From CBDVBL01 sp965555375 (GTDB lineage: Bacteria; Zixibacteria; MSB-5A5; UBA10806): a stretch of DNA of 19,303 bases. Shown in pieces: positions 8,333 through 16,732 of this stretch. Position numbers and translations under genes: made by a program. The notes under the pieces were generated by a model. It was not told where the DNA came from. It was given only the letters and a program-made list of their open reading frames with translations, and did not search any database. The stretch is taken from NCBI GenBank assembly GCA_965555375.1, contig CBEWDL010000052.1:1-19303 (forward strand), given 5' to 3'. The number at the start of each line of letters is the position of its first letter. Positions within the stretch are counted from its first letter, which is position 1.

Positions 8333-9145
8333 TTACATGAACCATTTATTCGCTCGATGCACGACATCGCCGAATTCCCGCATGAACTTCATATCCTCTT
8401 CGCTTAGAGGACCGTATTCGAGCGCTTTTAGATTATCCTCAAGCTGTCGAATGTTTGAAGGCGCTGTCAGGCAGACGTCCACGTGGGGATTTGAGAGGAC
8501 GAAACGGTAGCACATATCGGCGGTGGGAATGCGACCGTCTTCTGGCCAGCCCCGCGGCCTTCGGAGCAGATAGCTCCAGCGTGTGGCGGTATAACTTATC
8601 AAGCCGGTATCATGCTGCTTCAAATAGGGAAATATATCATTCTCGGCGCCCCGGTGCGCGGCGTTGTATCGTATCATCAGGACATCAAGGACGCCTTCCG
8701 CCGCCAGTTTTCCCGCAAACTTTCGGTCGTGGGTCGAAATGCCGATAGCTCGCACCTTGCCCTCTTCCCGAAATCGGCAAAGCTCTTCTTTGACATGCTC
8801 AGTAAAGTGTTTCTCCTTCATGACTCCCAGGAAGAGAAAGATGTCGATATAATCGGTGCGCAATTGCCGCAGCCTCTTTTCCAGGGTGCGGCGAAGATTC
8901 AGGTGCCCTAAAAGAAGGTTATAAGCGCCGGTGATGACAACGCAATTCTCCCTTTTGTTTCTAAAGACATCACGCAGCACCCCGACCATCTGCGTGTCGA
9001 ATCCATAGCAGAAGAAAAGATCACAACCTTTATCCAGAGCCTTATAGATGGTCTCTTTGCCGGGCCTGTAAGTGGCCGAAAGGGCAAGCCGATGCACCCC
9101 GATACCGCTTTTCCCGAGAGTGGTGCGGCTAAAATCCTGATTCAC
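8333..9145 (-). CDS. Aldo/keto reductase-fold protein with degenerate catalytic tetrad
   Basis: The 270-residue protein has the aldo/keto reductase TIM-barrel pattern: TTLGKSGIGVHRLAL at the start, TIYKALDKGCDLFFCYGFD (30s-50), LRRTLEKRLRQLRTDYIDIFLF (84-105), EEGKVRAIGISTHDR (about 127-141) and a C-terminal cofactor-region match (VCLTAPSNIRQLEDNL). Of the usual Asp/Tyr/Lys/His tetrad, D42 and Y47 are present, but the lysine position reads Gly73 (VVITGAY) and the histidine position reads Leu106 (IFLFLG). It may therefore not be a normal NADPH reductase. The start is GTG at 9145, supported by GGGAGG 5 nt upstream. It is about 190 nt downstream of the GTPase gene on the same strand. Similar catalytically incomplete AKRs exist, so family membership is firm and activity is not. 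Confidence 0.8.
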   Translation of the reverse strand: MNQDFSRTTLGKSGIGVHRLALSATYRPGKETIYKALDKGCDLFFCYGFDTQMVGVLRDVFRNKRENCVVITGAYNLLLGHLNLRRTLEKRLRQLRTDYIDIFLFLGVMKEKHFTEHVKEELCRFREEGKVRAIGISTHDRKFAGKLAAEGVLDVLMIRYNAAHRGAENDIFPYLKQHDTGLISYTATRWSYLLRRPRGWPEDGRIPTADMCYRFVLSNPHVDVCLTAPSNIRQLEDNLKALEYGPLSEEDMKFMREFGDVVHRANKWFM

Positions 9146-9335
9146 TATTGCCTCCCATCATACGGTCAAAACCGAGCGATGTCGAAAAAATATCAACGGA
9201 TATTGAGGAAAGAGTCTTTTTTACGCCAAATATAGTTCCGTCCTTTAGCCGCAACCCACTAAGTCCCGGCAAGTCTGGCACGGTCTTATCCGCGAACACT
9301 TGCTTTTGAACGTCTAATTTTATCCTGCGGCAAAG
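9146..9335. other. Short gap between the AKR-like and GTPase genes
   Basis: Apart from the GGGAGG ribosome site of the AKR gene (just beyond 9145) I see no gene, hairpin or repeat. Confidence 0.4.
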
Positions 9336-10331
9336 CTAAATATGGAATTCAATAACATCTTTATCAGAGAGGATAAAACTGTTTTTAATCCTCTGACCCT
9401 CGAATTTCCCTTCGCCCCAGATCTTGGCGAATCTGAGTTTGTGGGCGAAATCCTTATGAATCACTCTGGCGGCATCCTCGACCGTTCCCCCGATCGGTAG
9501 AATGATCGGATCGACATAGTCGACCTCATACCCGACCCGCTTGGTGTACACCCTTATGATTCCGAGCGAATCAAAAATTGCAGTCTTGAGATTATCCAGC
9601 GAACCCTCATCAAGAATGGATGTCGGGATTATGGTAAAATCAATATATCGCTCCCTGATTTTCTCCATCTCGCTTTTGCCGTTTTCGTCGAGAAACTTAT
9701 GTGCGGCAATGATCGCCTTCTTGTAGGCGAATCGGGGATCGTCGATCTTATCCGGAATCCGGGAAGTCAGGATGATTCTCTTCTCACCCAATCTATTGAG
9801 CAACGTCTCCAGACGATTTTCGACACCGGCGATGGAAACATCGGCCACCACCACAATCAGATCGGCCTGGCGGATCAGGTTCGGCATATATGACTCGAAT
9901 TGATCCTCGGAGATCGGCGGAGTATCGACTAATTGATACTGAACCGTTTCAAAAATCATCATTCCGGCCATCGGTTGGCGCGTCGTATATGGATAGTCAC
10001 CGATCAGCGGTTTGGAATTGGTCAAAATATCAAGAAGGCTCGATTTCCCTGAGTTGGGAGGGCCAATCAGGATGATCTGCGCGGCGCCTTCCTTCTCGAT
10101 ATGGGAGTGATCGTCGACCCGCCGGGCGCCATGCTTTTTCCCGCCGCCCTCGATCTGCTTTTTCAGCTTCGATATCTTGGCTTTGAGGTCGGCTTGAAGC
10201 TTGTCGGTCCCCTTGTGCTTTGGCATAAGCGCCAGAAGCTCCTTGGCCAGGCGCAATTTCTCACGAGGGTCTTTCTCTTTTTTGAATTCTCTTTCGAGCT
10301 CGTAATATTGTGGCGGCAGATTTGCAGGCAT
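9336..10331 (-). CDS. DRG/Obg-like GTPase with C-terminal TGS domain, lacking NKxD
   Basis: A 331-residue cytoplasmic P-loop protein. Residues 1-65 are a charged, probably coiled-coil N-terminal region. The P-loop GPPNSGKSS is at 90-98, the switch I threonines TT at 116-117 and the G3 motif DTPP at 136-139, as in the DRG/Obg group. A TGS domain occupies about 258-331 (IIRVYTK, LPIGGTVEDAARVIHKDF, GQRIKN, LSDKDVIEFHI). DRG and Obg proteins are ribosome- or translation-associated. The guanine-specificity motif (NKxD) is absent: the strand that should carry it reads RIILTSRIPDK (185-195), and the protein probably binds its nucleotide differently. The ATG has GGAG 8 nt upstream. It lies between two unrelated enzymes on the same strand, so context does not suggest a partner. 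Confidence 0.8.
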   Translation of the reverse strand: MPANLPPQYYELEREFKKEKDPREKLRLAKELLALMPKHKGTDKLQADLKAKISKLKKQIEGGGKKHGARRVDDHSHIEKEGAAQIILIGPPNSGKSSLLDILTNSKPLIGDYPYTTRQPMAGMMIFETVQYQLVDTPPISEDQFESYMPNLIRQADLIVVVADVSIAGVENRLETLLNRLGEKRIILTSRIPDKIDDPRFAYKKAIIAAHKFLDENGKSEMEKIRERYIDFTIIPTSILDEGSLDNLKTAIFDSLGIIRVYTKRVGYEVDYVDPIILPIGGTVEDAARVIHKDFAHKLRFAKIWGEGKFEGQRIKNSFILSDKDVIEFHI

Positions 10332-10424
10332 AAGCTAAACTCCGTAGGAAATTTAATCAAAGGAGGTTAGGGCTTCAACAGAAATTGAGCCGGCGGTTGA
10401 TCGCGGATCAAACTTCCCCAACGG

Positions 10425-11891
10425 CTATTTTTTCTTCCCCTCCGGCTCCGGTATCTCCTCGGTAATACCGGCCAATTTTCGGGCGATTTCGACTTTCTCT
10501 TCGAGATTCGTAGTCGCTCTAATGACCAGCCTGGCACCGTCCGGCGAGCCGCCGCCGTGCATGCACCCCGGCACGCCCGCTCCGATGGTGGCCCACTCGA
10601 CCAGGCGAGCCGCCCGGGCGCGCGATTCCGCCGAGTATTTCGCTTTCATATATTTTTGAATGAGGTGCCCGTATTTTGACGAGTTAAAATCTTTGTATGA
10701 CGGCATACATCCGGTCTCGCCGATACCTCCGGCTATGTCCTGGGCCAATCTCGACGTTTCATACGGTAGGGTGGCCACGTGGACCTTATTGACATTGGAT
10801 AAAAGCATATCGCATTGCCAGGCCCCGGATGGATGTTTCTTACCCTGCGCCGCGGCCGCGATCCCCATCCCGTAGGTGGTTTCGTTGTTGATATGCATGC
10901 GGATGATTTTGTCATTGAATATCTTAGATTGCAGGCCGTTCGTGCGAGCCGTTAAAACGGCGGCTCCGATCTTGACATCACCCTGCCCGGCCACGCAGCC
11001 TCCGATCGCCGCTCGATAGGCGCTGATAAAGTACAATACCGCATTCAGGGAGAACCGGTATTCACCGGACATAAACACTCTCTCCTTCGGGATGAAGACG
11101 TCCTCGAAGAACAGATAGGCCTGGGTTATGCCGCCTTCCTTAACCGGCGAATCAAATCCCTCTTCGTATTCCCTCATATCGCTGGGATGGCGGGTTTCGA
11201 CTATGGTTAAGTTTTCCGTATCGCGCGGGATAACGAACGATACGGCATAGTCTTTATCGGCTTCTTTATAGCCCGATCCGGGAAGAATGAATATCTCGTT
11301 GGCCGCGGCCACGCCGCATATCATAACCTTGGCGCCCCGGACTACGATACCATCATCGCGTCTCTCGACGATTCGCAAGGATAGATCGGGGTCGTCCTGC
11401 ATGGACGGCGTTTTGGTCCTGTCCCCTTTAGGATCGGTCAAGGCTCCGGCGATTGTGATATCCCTGGCCTGCGCATCGCGAAGCCAGTTGATCAATCTCT
11501 GATGGTAATCTGTGCCGAGTTTTTCATCTATCTCAAATGTGGTGGCGAACATGGAGTTAAGAGCGGTCCAGCCGACACAGCGGCCTCCGGTGCAGGTGCC
11601 GGTAAGCTGAAACATACGTCGCTTCATACGGCTGTTGGCATACATATCCTCCGGGGTCCTGATTATGGAGAGGTACCGGCTGATAGGCTCGCCGGTCAGA
11701 TGCGAGGTGGTTGTAAAAATCTCCTTTTCCTTCGGATCATCATAGAGCCTGTAAGATTTGCTGTGTCCTTCTACGGTATAGCGCGTTGCCGGATGGGTGG
11801 TGACATCCTCGATTAGCTCATCAAACTTGTAGACGTTCGGTCTCATCCTTTTAAGAGAATCGATATACTCATCATAACTTCTTAAAGCCAT
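10425..11891 (-). CDS. 4-hydroxybutyryl-CoA dehydratase / HpaB superfamily flavoprotein
   Basis: The 488-residue protein resembles the 4-hydroxybutyryl-CoA dehydratase (AbfD) branch of the HpaB superfamily (acyl-CoA-dehydrogenase-like, FAD). The [4Fe-4S] region is recognisable: LTGTC100-TGGR-C105-VGW and GGC299 with GQGDV after it. AbfD of Clostridium aminobutyricum, as I recall, binds the cluster with Cys99, Cys103, His292 and Cys299. Here the first pair is C-x4-C rather than C-x3-C, and Tyr292 stands where the histidine is expected; Ile296 and Val300 replace residues I recall as Tyr and Lys. The fold call is good; the reaction is not certain (dehydratase, isomerase or another substrate). 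No other 4-hydroxybutyrate genes are near. The ATG has AGGAG with 6-nt spacing. Confidence 0.7.
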   Translation of the reverse strand: MALRSYDEYIDSLKRMRPNVYKFDELIEDVTTHPATRYTVEGHSKSYRLYDDPKEKEIFTTTSHLTGEPISRYLSIIRTPEDMYANSRMKRRMFQLTGTCTGGRCVGWTALNSMFATTFEIDEKLGTDYHQRLINWLRDAQARDITIAGALTDPKGDRTKTPSMQDDPDLSLRIVERRDDGIVVRGAKVMICGVAAANEIFILPGSGYKEADKDYAVSFVIPRDTENLTIVETRHPSDMREYEEGFDSPVKEGGITQAYLFFEDVFIPKERVFMSGEYRFSLNAVLYFISAYRAAIGGCVAGQGDVKIGAAVLTARTNGLQSKIFNDKIIRMHINNETTYGMGIAAAAQGKKHPSGAWQCDMLLSNVNKVHVATLPYETSRLAQDIAGGIGETGCMPSYKDFNSSKYGHLIQKYMKAKYSAESRARAARLVEWATIGAGVPGCMHGGGSPDGARLVIRATTNLEEKVEIARKLAGITEEIPEPEGKKK

Positions 11892-12234
11892 ATTGCACTC
11901 CTGACGTTAAGAACCTTAGCACCATGTATTGCACGGTAAGGGACTTCCCCATACGCACCTCCCACACCAGTAATCGAAAAAAAATCATAGCTTTCAAAAT
12001 TGCCTCTTTGCCTTAGCCACATCAGATTCTTTCACCGAACAGATTGCTTTGAAGCGCTCAGTCATAAACTGCCGGCGCCGCTCGTTTTGAAAAATAGGAA
12101 ATAAATCGCCTCTTTTCAAGATCGTTCGATGTTAGAGTTATCCGGCTTTTTGAGAATTGATTCTTGTATACTGTTTCAGTTAGCCTTTAGTATCTCGGCG
12201 CTTATGGCATCTGAGTATAATAGCAACGCAAGAA
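11892..12234. other. 343-nt non-coding region between the AbfD-like and antiporter genes
   Basis: It holds the AGGAG ribosome site of the AbfD-like gene at its left edge. A TATACT hexamer on the plus strand (12167-12172) lacks a correctly spaced -35 and has no plus-strand gene to serve. I found no convincing minus-strand promoter, RNA gene or repeat. Confidence 0.5.
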
Positions 12235-14085
12235 TCAACCATTACTCATCTTGCCATTACCGCCCAGATCCGAAGAAAGAGTTTCACCTTCTTCGCGTTC
12301 ATCGATAATACTGATCAGCCTCTCTCCCGGCTCCGGCAACGGCTGGTCGATTGCGGTCCAGACTTTCAGATCTCCCGATTCCTTGATTACAAACATCGGA
12401 AGCGCATCCTCGCCGTATTTCGATTTAAACGCGGCAAAATCGAACTCCTCGGTTATCGAATTTTTCTTAACGATAGCGCCGGCGCGAAAGCGAGCCTCGA
12501 GATAATCGCAGGTTGCCTTCTTATCGAAAAGGAACCTTCCGCGAAGATGCTTTGGCATTGTCCCCCGCCTTTCAACTCTGCTTTCGCTGGAGAGCGGCAG
12601 TTGATAAACCTCTGATCTGCCGAAGATATCCTCAAAATGCAGGGTGGCCAGCGAGTTTACCTCGTCATTGGGTATCAGTGCAAGCAGGCGGCCGATGCCA
12701 TCCAATTGGATATCCTGCAATAGATTCTCAGAGAGGATGTTGGCATAATTTGCGGGAAGCCCGGCGCTGCGAGCGGCGGTTATATTCGTCCAATTGGAGT
12801 CGACCAGGGCTACCTGGAACCCTTCAGTCTTAAGCACGTTCGCAATCGTCTGAACCCACGGCTGGGCGCCGGCAAACAATACGCCCTGCGGATCGGGTTT
12901 GGCGACTTTAAGCCAGCGTGCCACGAAGGGAGCGGTGATACCGTAGATGGCCACCGTCCCGATGATCACCTGGAATGTTAGCGGCATGAGGCTTTCGCTA
13001 TTCGGAATACCGATCTCGGCCAGACGGATGGCAAAAACTGAGATCACGGCCGCCGCTACTATACCGCGCGGCGCCATCCAGGCCAAAAAGAGACGTTCTC
13101 GCCATTTCAAATCGGAGCCGAAAGCAGAAACGAAAACCGCAACAGGGCGGATTATAACGATCAGCATTCCGACAAATACCCAATTCGCAGCATTGAACAA
13201 AGATAGCTGCTCTAATGTAAGTCTGGACGCCAGGATTATGAAAAGGATCGAAATCAAAAGGACCCTCAGGCTTTCCTTGAACTCGGTAATATCCCTGATA
13301 GATACTAATCTCTGGTTGGCCAGCGCTATGCCCATTATCGTTACCGCCAGAAGACCGGACTCCGTCAGGATAGCATTCGATGCGGTATAGCAGATGACGA
13401 CAAGCATGAGAGCAACCGGGTTTTGCAGAAAATCGGGGATTAGATATCGTCTGAGTAATAGCACCAATACCGAAGCGCCCGCCAGGCCTATTAGTCCGCC
13501 GGAAATTACAGCCTTGACCACTCCCCAGATCGCCAGCGATGATCCCGTACGCATACCGCCCGATAAAATCACCTCAAAGACTAAAACCGCCAGTATGGCT
13601 CCAATCGGGTCATTAACGATACCTTCCCATTTGATTATCGACCCAACATTCCCAATGGGTCTGACATGCCTTAAAAGCGGTATTATGACCGTGGGGCCCG
13701 ATACCACCAGGATCGCACCCAGCAATATCGCGTGGGCCGGCTGCATGCCCACAACGAGATATGCAGCCAATGCCGTTAACGACCAGGTGACAAATATTCC
13801 GATAGTAATCAAATTCCTGACGACGCCTCCAACCCGGCGAAGCTCGAAGATTCGGAGGCTGAGGCCACCTTCAAAAATAATGATGGCGACGGAAACCGAC
13901 ACGAAAGGGAAAAGCAGATTGCCGAAGAGCTCGTCGGGGTTGAGGATACCGGAAACGGGGCCGGCCATTATCCCGAATATCAAAAGGAGCAATATCGCCG
14001 GCAGATGCAGCCGCCAGGCCAGCCACTGGGCTACGATGCCCAGCACTATGATCGTGGCCAATCCTAAAAGCAGATGCTCGCTCAT
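12235..14085 (-). CDS. CPA1-type cation/proton antiporter with cytosolic RCK-like tail
   Basis: A 616-residue inner-membrane transporter. The first 390 residues carry about 12 hydrophobic segments. EGIVNDP at 154-160 (Asn158-Asp159) is the ion-binding ND pair of electroneutral CPA1 antiporters, GPTV at 130-133 is the discontinuous-helix region, and AWMAPRGIVAAAV at 335-347 is the conserved CPA1 signature. It should exchange Na+ or K+ for H+. Residues about 400-500 form a Rossmann-like RCK/TrkA-N domain (GVLFAGAQPWVQTIANVLKTEGFQVALVDSN), and 540-600 look like a short TrkA-C/second regulatory piece. The glycine motif of the RCK nucleotide fold is degenerate (GAQPWV), with Asp429 at the end of the second strand. 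The ATG has AGGAG at 7 nt. The gene stands alone, and ends in TGA. Confidence 0.88.
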   Translation of the reverse strand: MSEHLLLGLATIIVLGIVAQWLAWRLHLPAILLLLIFGIMAGPVSGILNPDELFGNLLFPFVSVSVAIIIFEGGLSLRIFELRRVGGVVRNLITIGIFVTWSLTALAAYLVVGMQPAHAILLGAILVVSGPTVIIPLLRHVRPIGNVGSIIKWEGIVNDPIGAILAVLVFEVILSGGMRTGSSLAIWGVVKAVISGGLIGLAGASVLVLLLRRYLIPDFLQNPVALMLVVICYTASNAILTESGLLAVTIMGIALANQRLVSIRDITEFKESLRVLLISILFIILASRLTLEQLSLFNAANWVFVGMLIVIIRPVAVFVSAFGSDLKWRERLFLAWMAPRGIVAAAVISVFAIRLAEIGIPNSESLMPLTFQVIIGTVAIYGITAPFVARWLKVAKPDPQGVLFAGAQPWVQTIANVLKTEGFQVALVDSNWTNITAARSAGLPANYANILSENLLQDIQLDGIGRLLALIPNDEVNSLATLHFEDIFGRSEVYQLPLSSESRVERRGTMPKHLRGRFLFDKKATCDYLEARFRAGAIVKKNSITEEFDFAAFKSKYGEDALPMFVIKESGDLKVWTAIDQPLPEPGERLISIIDEREEGETLSSDLGGNGKMSNG

Positions 14086-14234
14086 AATAACACTCCTGGA
14101 GATGATATTATATGTAAGGAAGGCGTAATTTCAAGCAAGAACAAACAAGCTAGTCTTTATAGATGAATGCTGGCGGATCGCCATGTCAGGATGCAATTGG
14201 CTCTGACAAAGAAGAATTCAGCGCTATCGGCAGT

Positions 14235-15080
14235 TTATTCTGTCTTGATATTGAAATGTTCTTTTGCCATTTCCCATAGGTCGATAATTCTCACACTTGC
14301 CGAATCGACTATTGTCTCATACAAACCGTAATCGGGATTAATGGATTTGCGGGTTATATATTCACTAACCTCAGTTACTTTATAAGAGGATCTTCTCAGG
14401 TGCTGGAAATTGTAATGAATATTCGTGTAGCTTCCACCTCGCTCGTCATAGGGAATTCTCCATCGTTTACCATAAAAGTTTACGAAAGCACAACTGGTTG
14501 AGCCGCGGAAAAAATCATAGCCGCTATATCCCTCTCCCCCATTTTTAACCACAAGCAATGTTGAACTATCAGGAAAGGTTTTGAGACGTTCAATCCTAGA
14601 CGAACCTATGAAGGAATCAAAGCCTCCGATCTGTCCACAATGATATTGGAGGCTGTCTTTGCCAGTACGTTCCCAGGCGGTCAGTACGTTTATTTTCCTC
14701 TCATGCCCGAACAAATCCATCAAGATATAAAACTCGAATTTTCGCGAACCTGGTCGATATCGTGTTCGCTTCAGATTCCCGCGCTGTTTCGATAGAGGCT
14801 CCCAATCATATACCCAGTGCCTGCTCCTGGAATGCTCAATCTGGCCAAGAACCCGTCTGATGCCGGCAGCATCGGGTCTTATAAGTTGCCATTCGACGAA
14901 TCTGGAGCAGTCAATACTTTCTCTATCCAGAGTATCTGTCCGACCAAAACTTCCCACGAAATAATCAAAATCATTTATGTGTATAGTCTGAGCATTAGAG
15001 AATGAGATGGTTATAGACGTGAGAATAATAATTGTCGGAATTATTTTAAGCACCGGTAACTTCCTAAGCCTGGTATCCAT
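14235..15080 (-). CDS. Secreted protein of unknown function
   Basis: I do not recognise this 281-residue protein. The N-terminus is a signal peptide (MDTRLRKLPVLK, hydrophobic stretch, SNAQ with cleavage near residue 30), so it is exported. The mature part is rich in Arg, Tyr and Ser, with two Cys (58 and 148) and another at 197, and has a probable beta character (YDWEPLSKQRGNLKRTRYRPGSRKFEFYILMDLFG). No known catalytic motif or transmembrane segment is visible. The ATG has AGGAT 3 nt away. It starts 21 nt after the FG-GAP lipoprotein gene on the same strand, and that gene follows a beta-propeller gene, so the three are probably one envelope operon. Confidence 0.7.
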   Translation of the reverse strand: MDTRLRKLPVLKIIPTIIILTSITISFSNAQTIHINDFDYFVGSFGRTDTLDRESIDCSRFVEWQLIRPDAAGIRRVLGQIEHSRSRHWVYDWEPLSKQRGNLKRTRYRPGSRKFEFYILMDLFGHERKINVLTAWERTGKDSLQYHCGQIGGFDSFIGSSRIERLKTFPDSSTLLVVKNGGEGYSGYDFFRGSTSCAFVNFYGKRWRIPYDERGGSYTNIHYNFQHLRRSSYKVTEVSEYITRKSINPDYGLYETIVDSASVRIIDLWEMAKEHFNIKTE

Positions 15081-15101
15081 AAGATCCTGGGCCGATTTGT
15101 C

Positions 15102-16637
15102 CTACATTTCTGCCCGCCCCACGTGGATTACCCTGATCTTATTACTGTCAGCCTGTGCCGATCCATAGAAAGTGAGTATTTCTGAAATGCCGTCGTTGTC
15201 GCAGTCTGCGGCCAGTATGCTCGATGGTTTGGGTAGTTTATATGACCAGCCCGGATTATTCCCCAGCACCGTCCCAGCGGTTCCGAAGTAGATATCCAGC
15301 GTGCCATCGCCGGTTTCGATTAAAAAATCAGAAAGGTTGTCGCCGTTGAAATCACCCGTTACGGCAATATTCTCGCCAAAACTGATATTACCAGCGTTTA
15401 AATCGACCAGGGCGCTGATAGAGGTGCTCAGCGACGGTTCGTCGGGGTAACGCCCGCCGGCCTCCTGGAGATATATATCCAAAGCCAGATCGAGCCGGTT
15501 CAATATCAGCATCTTCATTAAAGCCGTGATCCCGATTTTCAACGCCGGTATTACGATATCAATACGTCCATCGTTATTGAGATCGTGGAGATAGGCCATG
15601 CCGGCGGAATTGGAAATGTTGCGGCTAAATGACGGCGTTTCATTGTATCCCTCGCGTGTCTTGCATAGATAGATCCTTATGTTTGATTCCAGGTTCTTGA
15701 TGCCCCCGCGGTTCTGAGAAACGACAAGATCTGCCAGGCCATCCCGGTTTAAATCCTTTACCTGTACGTTAAAATCGGTATCGTCGCCTTTGGCTTCCGG
15801 CCACAGTCTTTCACACGGTCGGTCAACCGGATCTTTTCCGAATCCCCCCTGGAAGTTGCCTGCGAAGATGGATACATCTTTATCGTCGATGATAAATATG
15901 TCTTCCACACCATCACCGTCATAATCGCAAAACTCAATTACAGGAAGGAAATATCGATAAGTAAACGCCATTTTATCCCTCATCTCGAAAATGCCGGAGG
16001 AACGAGCAGCAGCTCTATGGTGTAATTGTATGTCGGTCGCCTGTGCGACGCCGCTATTCCTGACAGAGTATATGGACAAACCGGATAAGGTGGGAATCAG
16101 CAAGAAGGCCCGATCGCTCCGGGGCGAAACTCTATAGAAGTCCCAATAGGAAACGGTTTCAGACGTTGGGAGATGAAATACAGTCGTTTTTTCAATAATC
16201 GAGCGCGGGGCTTCTATCTTGCCATCGGTAACCTTTATGGCATAAAGGCCCTTATAGGAAAAGTATAGGATCTCCGGGTGGCTATCGCCGTCGATATCAC
16301 CGACGTCAAAGACTACGGCATCCGGGGGAATATCGAAAGTGATGTCGGGATCGGATTTGTATACTCGCCCGGATTGATAGAATATACATCCTTTCCTGAA
16401 CGGTTCCGGACCACGGCCGTCCGCGCATAAGGCAAGGATCTCCATGAGAGAATCGCCGTTGAAATCGGCCATCAGGAAATCTGAAAGTTCGCCGGGGAGA
16501 TTAAGCTCATCTACAAATGCAGTTCCCGATTTTTCCCTGCTGGAGCAACCGGTTACTGAAATTGATGATAAGGCCAGCGAAAACACCAACAATAACCTGG
16601 GAATTAATTTCAATCTGAATTTCCTTTCGAGCTTCAT
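15102..16637 (-). CDS. FG-GAP/VCBS-repeat beta-propeller lipoprotein
   Basis: The 511-residue protein has a lipoprotein signal: KLERKFRLK, hydrophobic core, then V28-T29-G30-C31. It carries at least seven calcium-loop repeats typical of FG-GAP/VCBS propellers (DFNGDS, DIDGDS, DYDGDGVED, DLNRDGLAD, DLNNDGRID, DFNGDN, DCDNDGISE). The pattern D-x-D/N-G/R-D predicts calcium binding and a seven-bladed propeller on the outside of a membrane. Such proteins bind sugars, integrins or other proteins; no enzyme motif is seen. It lies between the propeller gene (95-nt gap) and the unknown secreted gene (21-nt gap), all co-directional. The start has only a weak GGA Shine-Dalgarno. Confidence 0.88.
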   Translation of the reverse strand: MKLERKFRLKLIPRLLLVFSLALSSISVTGCSSREKSGTAFVDELNLPGELSDFLMADFNGDSLMEILALCADGRGPEPFRKGCIFYQSGRVYKSDPDITFDIPPDAVVFDVGDIDGDSHPEILYFSYKGLYAIKVTDGKIEAPRSIIEKTTVFHLPTSETVSYWDFYRVSPRSDRAFLLIPTLSGLSIYSVRNSGVAQATDIQLHHRAAARSSGIFEMRDKMAFTYRYFLPVIEFCDYDGDGVEDIFIIDDKDVSIFAGNFQGGFGKDPVDRPCERLWPEAKGDDTDFNVQVKDLNRDGLADLVVSQNRGGIKNLESNIRIYLCKTREGYNETPSFSRNISNSAGMAYLHDLNNDGRIDIVIPALKIGITALMKMLILNRLDLALDIYLQEAGGRYPDEPSLSTSISALVDLNAGNISFGENIAVTGDFNGDNLSDFLIETGDGTLDIYFGTAGTVLGNNPGWSYKLPKPSSILAADCDNDGISEILTFYGSAQADSNKIRVIHVGRAEM

Positions 16638-16732
16638 TTCCGGAATCGGTCAACTCTTTGCCTATTGATACACTCGACTGGCAGATTTATTCACAGATGC
16701 TCCTGATTATACCTGCAAACCAGCCCCGGAGT

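Noticed and set aside
12167..12172. TATACT as a promoter
   Set aside because: No correctly spaced -35 and no plus-strand gene downstream.
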